Assembly: GCA_033764265.1 (NCBI GenBank)
Contig: JANRJB010000073.1
Span: 1 to 25,007, forward strand
Direction: 5' to 3'
From: VGEM01 sp033764265
GTDB taxonomy: Bacteria > Pseudomonadota > Alphaproteobacteria > Rhodospirillales > Rhodospirillaceae
DNA length: 25,007 nucleotides
The number at the start of each line of letters is the position of its first letter. The stretch's first letter is position 1. The position numbers were made by a program, and so were the translations under genes. Shown in pieces: positions 23,897-25,007 of this stretch. The notes beneath the pieces are model-generated. The model was given only the letters and a program-made list of their open reading frames with translations. It ran no database searches and was not told the origin of the DNA.

Positions 23897-24685
23897 TCAG
23901 ATGCGCCCCCTCGCCGCCGCCCACATCAGCCGCAGCAGGTTGGGCCGGTCGCGGATGATGCGCGCGTCGCGTGGATCGAACCGGGCCGCGTTCAGGGTCG
24001 CGAGATATCCGCGCGCGATCAGGGCCGGAAGCAGCGCCGGGACAGCCGCGCGTGGCACGGGCAGCACTTCCGCGGCGTCGAGGCGCGCGGCGGCGCGCCC
24101 GGCCAAGGCGCGCGCCCGGCCGGTGATGGCGTCGTCGGCGGCGAAACCTGCGTCGGCCGCGTGCAGCACAATCGCCCGCGCCAGTCCGGTCAATGCCCAA
24201 GCGGTCCCGACGTGGCGCGCGGCGGTTTCGGCTGCGGTGCCGTGCGCGCCCAGCACATGGAGCGCGAGACGTGTGACCGGCGCCCCGCTGCCCTCGGCGA
24301 AGGCTTCAAGCCCGGCCAGGTCGGGCACAACCTCGGCCGGTTGCTCCAATTCGGCGGCGCGGGCGTCGAACAACGCCGTGAACTCCGCGCGCGGCAACCG
24401 GTGTTGAGCGATGCACGCCTGAAGCGCAGTCAACAGAGGGTTGCCGCGCGGCACCGCGCCGCCGTCGAATATCGCGGACACTGCGTCGCGCCACCATTGC
24501 AGACGCATGCGCCCGATCAGGGTTTCGCTGACCGCGGAGCGAATGCGCGCCAGTTCGGCGTCGAAGGCATACAGCGCGAGCAGTCCGCCGCGCGCCGCGC
24601 GCGGGGCCAGCAGCGCGCACAGATAGCGGTCGCGGTCGCGCTGGCGCACGTCGTCGGCGATGAACTGGACAACCTCGGGAGTCAT
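23897..24685 (-). CDS. Squalene/phytoene synthase-fold protein, NDUFAF6-like
   Basis: 262 residues of the squalene/phytoene synthase superfamily. The conserved stretch DRDRYLCALLAPRAARGGLLALYAFDAELARIRSAVSE...MRLQWWRDAV matches the branch that includes mitochondrial NDUFAF6, a complex I assembly factor. The first Asp-rich substrate motif of true synthases (DDxxD) is replaced by FDAELAR. The second is also not evident near LTGLARAIVLHAAD, so prenyl diphosphate chemistry is unlikely. A complex I role is inferred from family only. It is divergent from hpnC, the catalytically competent paralogue, 81 bp apart. Confidence 0.82.
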   Translation of the reverse strand: MTPEVVQFIADDVRQRDRDRYLCALLAPRAARGGLLALYAFDAELARIRSAVSETLIGRMRLQWWRDAVSAIFDGGAVPRGNPLLTALQACIAQHRLPRAEFTALFDARAAELEQPAEVVPDLAGLEAFAEGSGAPVTRLALHVLGAHGTAAETAARHVGTAWALTGLARAIVLHAADAGFAADDAITGRARALAGRAAARLDAAEVLPVPRAAVPALLPALIARGYLATLNAARFDPRDARIIRDRPNLLRLMWAAARGRI

Positions 24686-24766
24686 GATGGACTTGGCCGC
24701 ATGCGCGCGTCACTGTGTCGACGGAACCGCAGTCCAGTCTAAGCCCACCGTCGCCGACATCACACC

Positions 24767-25007
24767 GTGACGAAATCCGCGCACGACGAGAATTTTCCGG
24801 TCGCGACCTGGTTCGTCGCCCCGCGGCTGCGTCCGGCGATCCGGGCCTATTACGCGTTCGCCCGGGCCGCCGACGACATCGCCGACGATCCGACGCTCGG
24901 CGTTGCGGAAAAACTGGCCCGGCTCGACGCGTTTTCCGTCCCGCCGGACCTTGCGCGCGAGTTGGCCGCGCACGACGTTCCAACCTCGACCGCCACCGAC
25001 CTGCTGG
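24767..25007 (+). CDS. hpnC: Hydroxysqualene synthase HpnC (5' part, runs off the window)
   Basis: From a GTG at 24767 the frame stays open to the right edge (80 codons). It begins MTKSAHDENFPVATWFV, the HpnC N-terminus, continues RPAIRAYYAFARAADDIADD, with the intact first Asp-rich motif DDIAD that binds the Mg-diphosphate of farnesyl diphosphate, and ends in the window at TATDLL. HpnC makes hydroxysqualene from presqualene diphosphate, an early step of hopanoid synthesis, so hpnD/hpnE/shc are expected just to the right. No ATG alternative lies near. The ribosome binding site is not obvious. Confidence 0.88.
   Translation, partial: MTKSAHDENFPVATWFVAPRLRPAIRAYYAFARAADDIADDPTLGVAEKLARLDAFSVPPDLARELAAHDVPTSTATDLL

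Overview
The window is GC-rich, densely packed chromosomal DNA from an alphaproteobacterium. The basis for that assignment is a DUF4170-type protein, a folate-dependent TrmFO, a hydroxysqualene synthase (HpnC) divergent from an NDUFAF6-like phytoene/squalene-synthase paralogue, and a TonB receptor of the type common in sphingomonads and relatives. I cannot place it below class. I see no rRNA, tRNA, CRISPR array or insertion sequence, and no gene-free stretch longer than about 270 bases.

Layout. (1) 1-1242: two type II toxin-antitoxin modules, a VapC/FitB-like PIN toxin (+) with the tail of its antitoxin, convergent with brnT-brnA (-), whose promoter carries an AT-rich palindrome. (2) 1313-1978: HD-domain hydrolase. 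(3) 2005-3841 (-): an exported sialidase-fold protein with four Asp boxes and a CPCC motif, followed by a TlpA-like thioredoxin. (4) 4108-5919 (+): a membrane-anchored protein with a duplicated beta-rich domain, then a Rossmann-fold lipoprotein. (5) 5925-7836 (-): operon of an exported VOC protein, a flavin reductase carrying a C-terminal PCP-reductase-like domain, and an exported RidA. (6) 8002-9501 (+): a Tat-exported fumarate-reductase-like flavoprotein. An 86-bp decayed copy of its 3' end lies at 10985-11070, beyond the corC-like gene 9510-10826. (7) 11088-12790: a small PLDc_N membrane protein, an exported protein of unknown function and a DUF2238 membrane protein. (8) 12922-13668 (+): Nu-class-like GST. 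(9) 13676-17545 (-): five-gene run reading from an exported D-2-hydroxyacid dehydrogenase through an exported unknown, a duplicated-fold membrane protein and MAPEG to a CpcT/CpeT-family protein. (10) 17795-20107 (+): TonB-dependent receptor with a strong UUCG terminator, facing an MFS transporter (20163-21395, -). (11) 21494-25007: a small membrane protein, a tandem DUF4170 protein, trmFO, an NDUFAF6-like protein, and the 5' part of hpnC, the probable start of a hopanoid cluster outside the window.

Two themes stand out. Several folds that are normally cytosolic (RidA, VOC, NAD-binding Rossmann, D-2-hydroxyacid dehydrogenase) carry export signals, suggesting an envelope-located redox or detoxification chemistry. 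In addition, two domains best known from phototrophs (PCP_red and CpcT/CpeT) occur here with no photosynthesis gene nearby. Family assignments rest on motif recognition by eye; no database search was possible.
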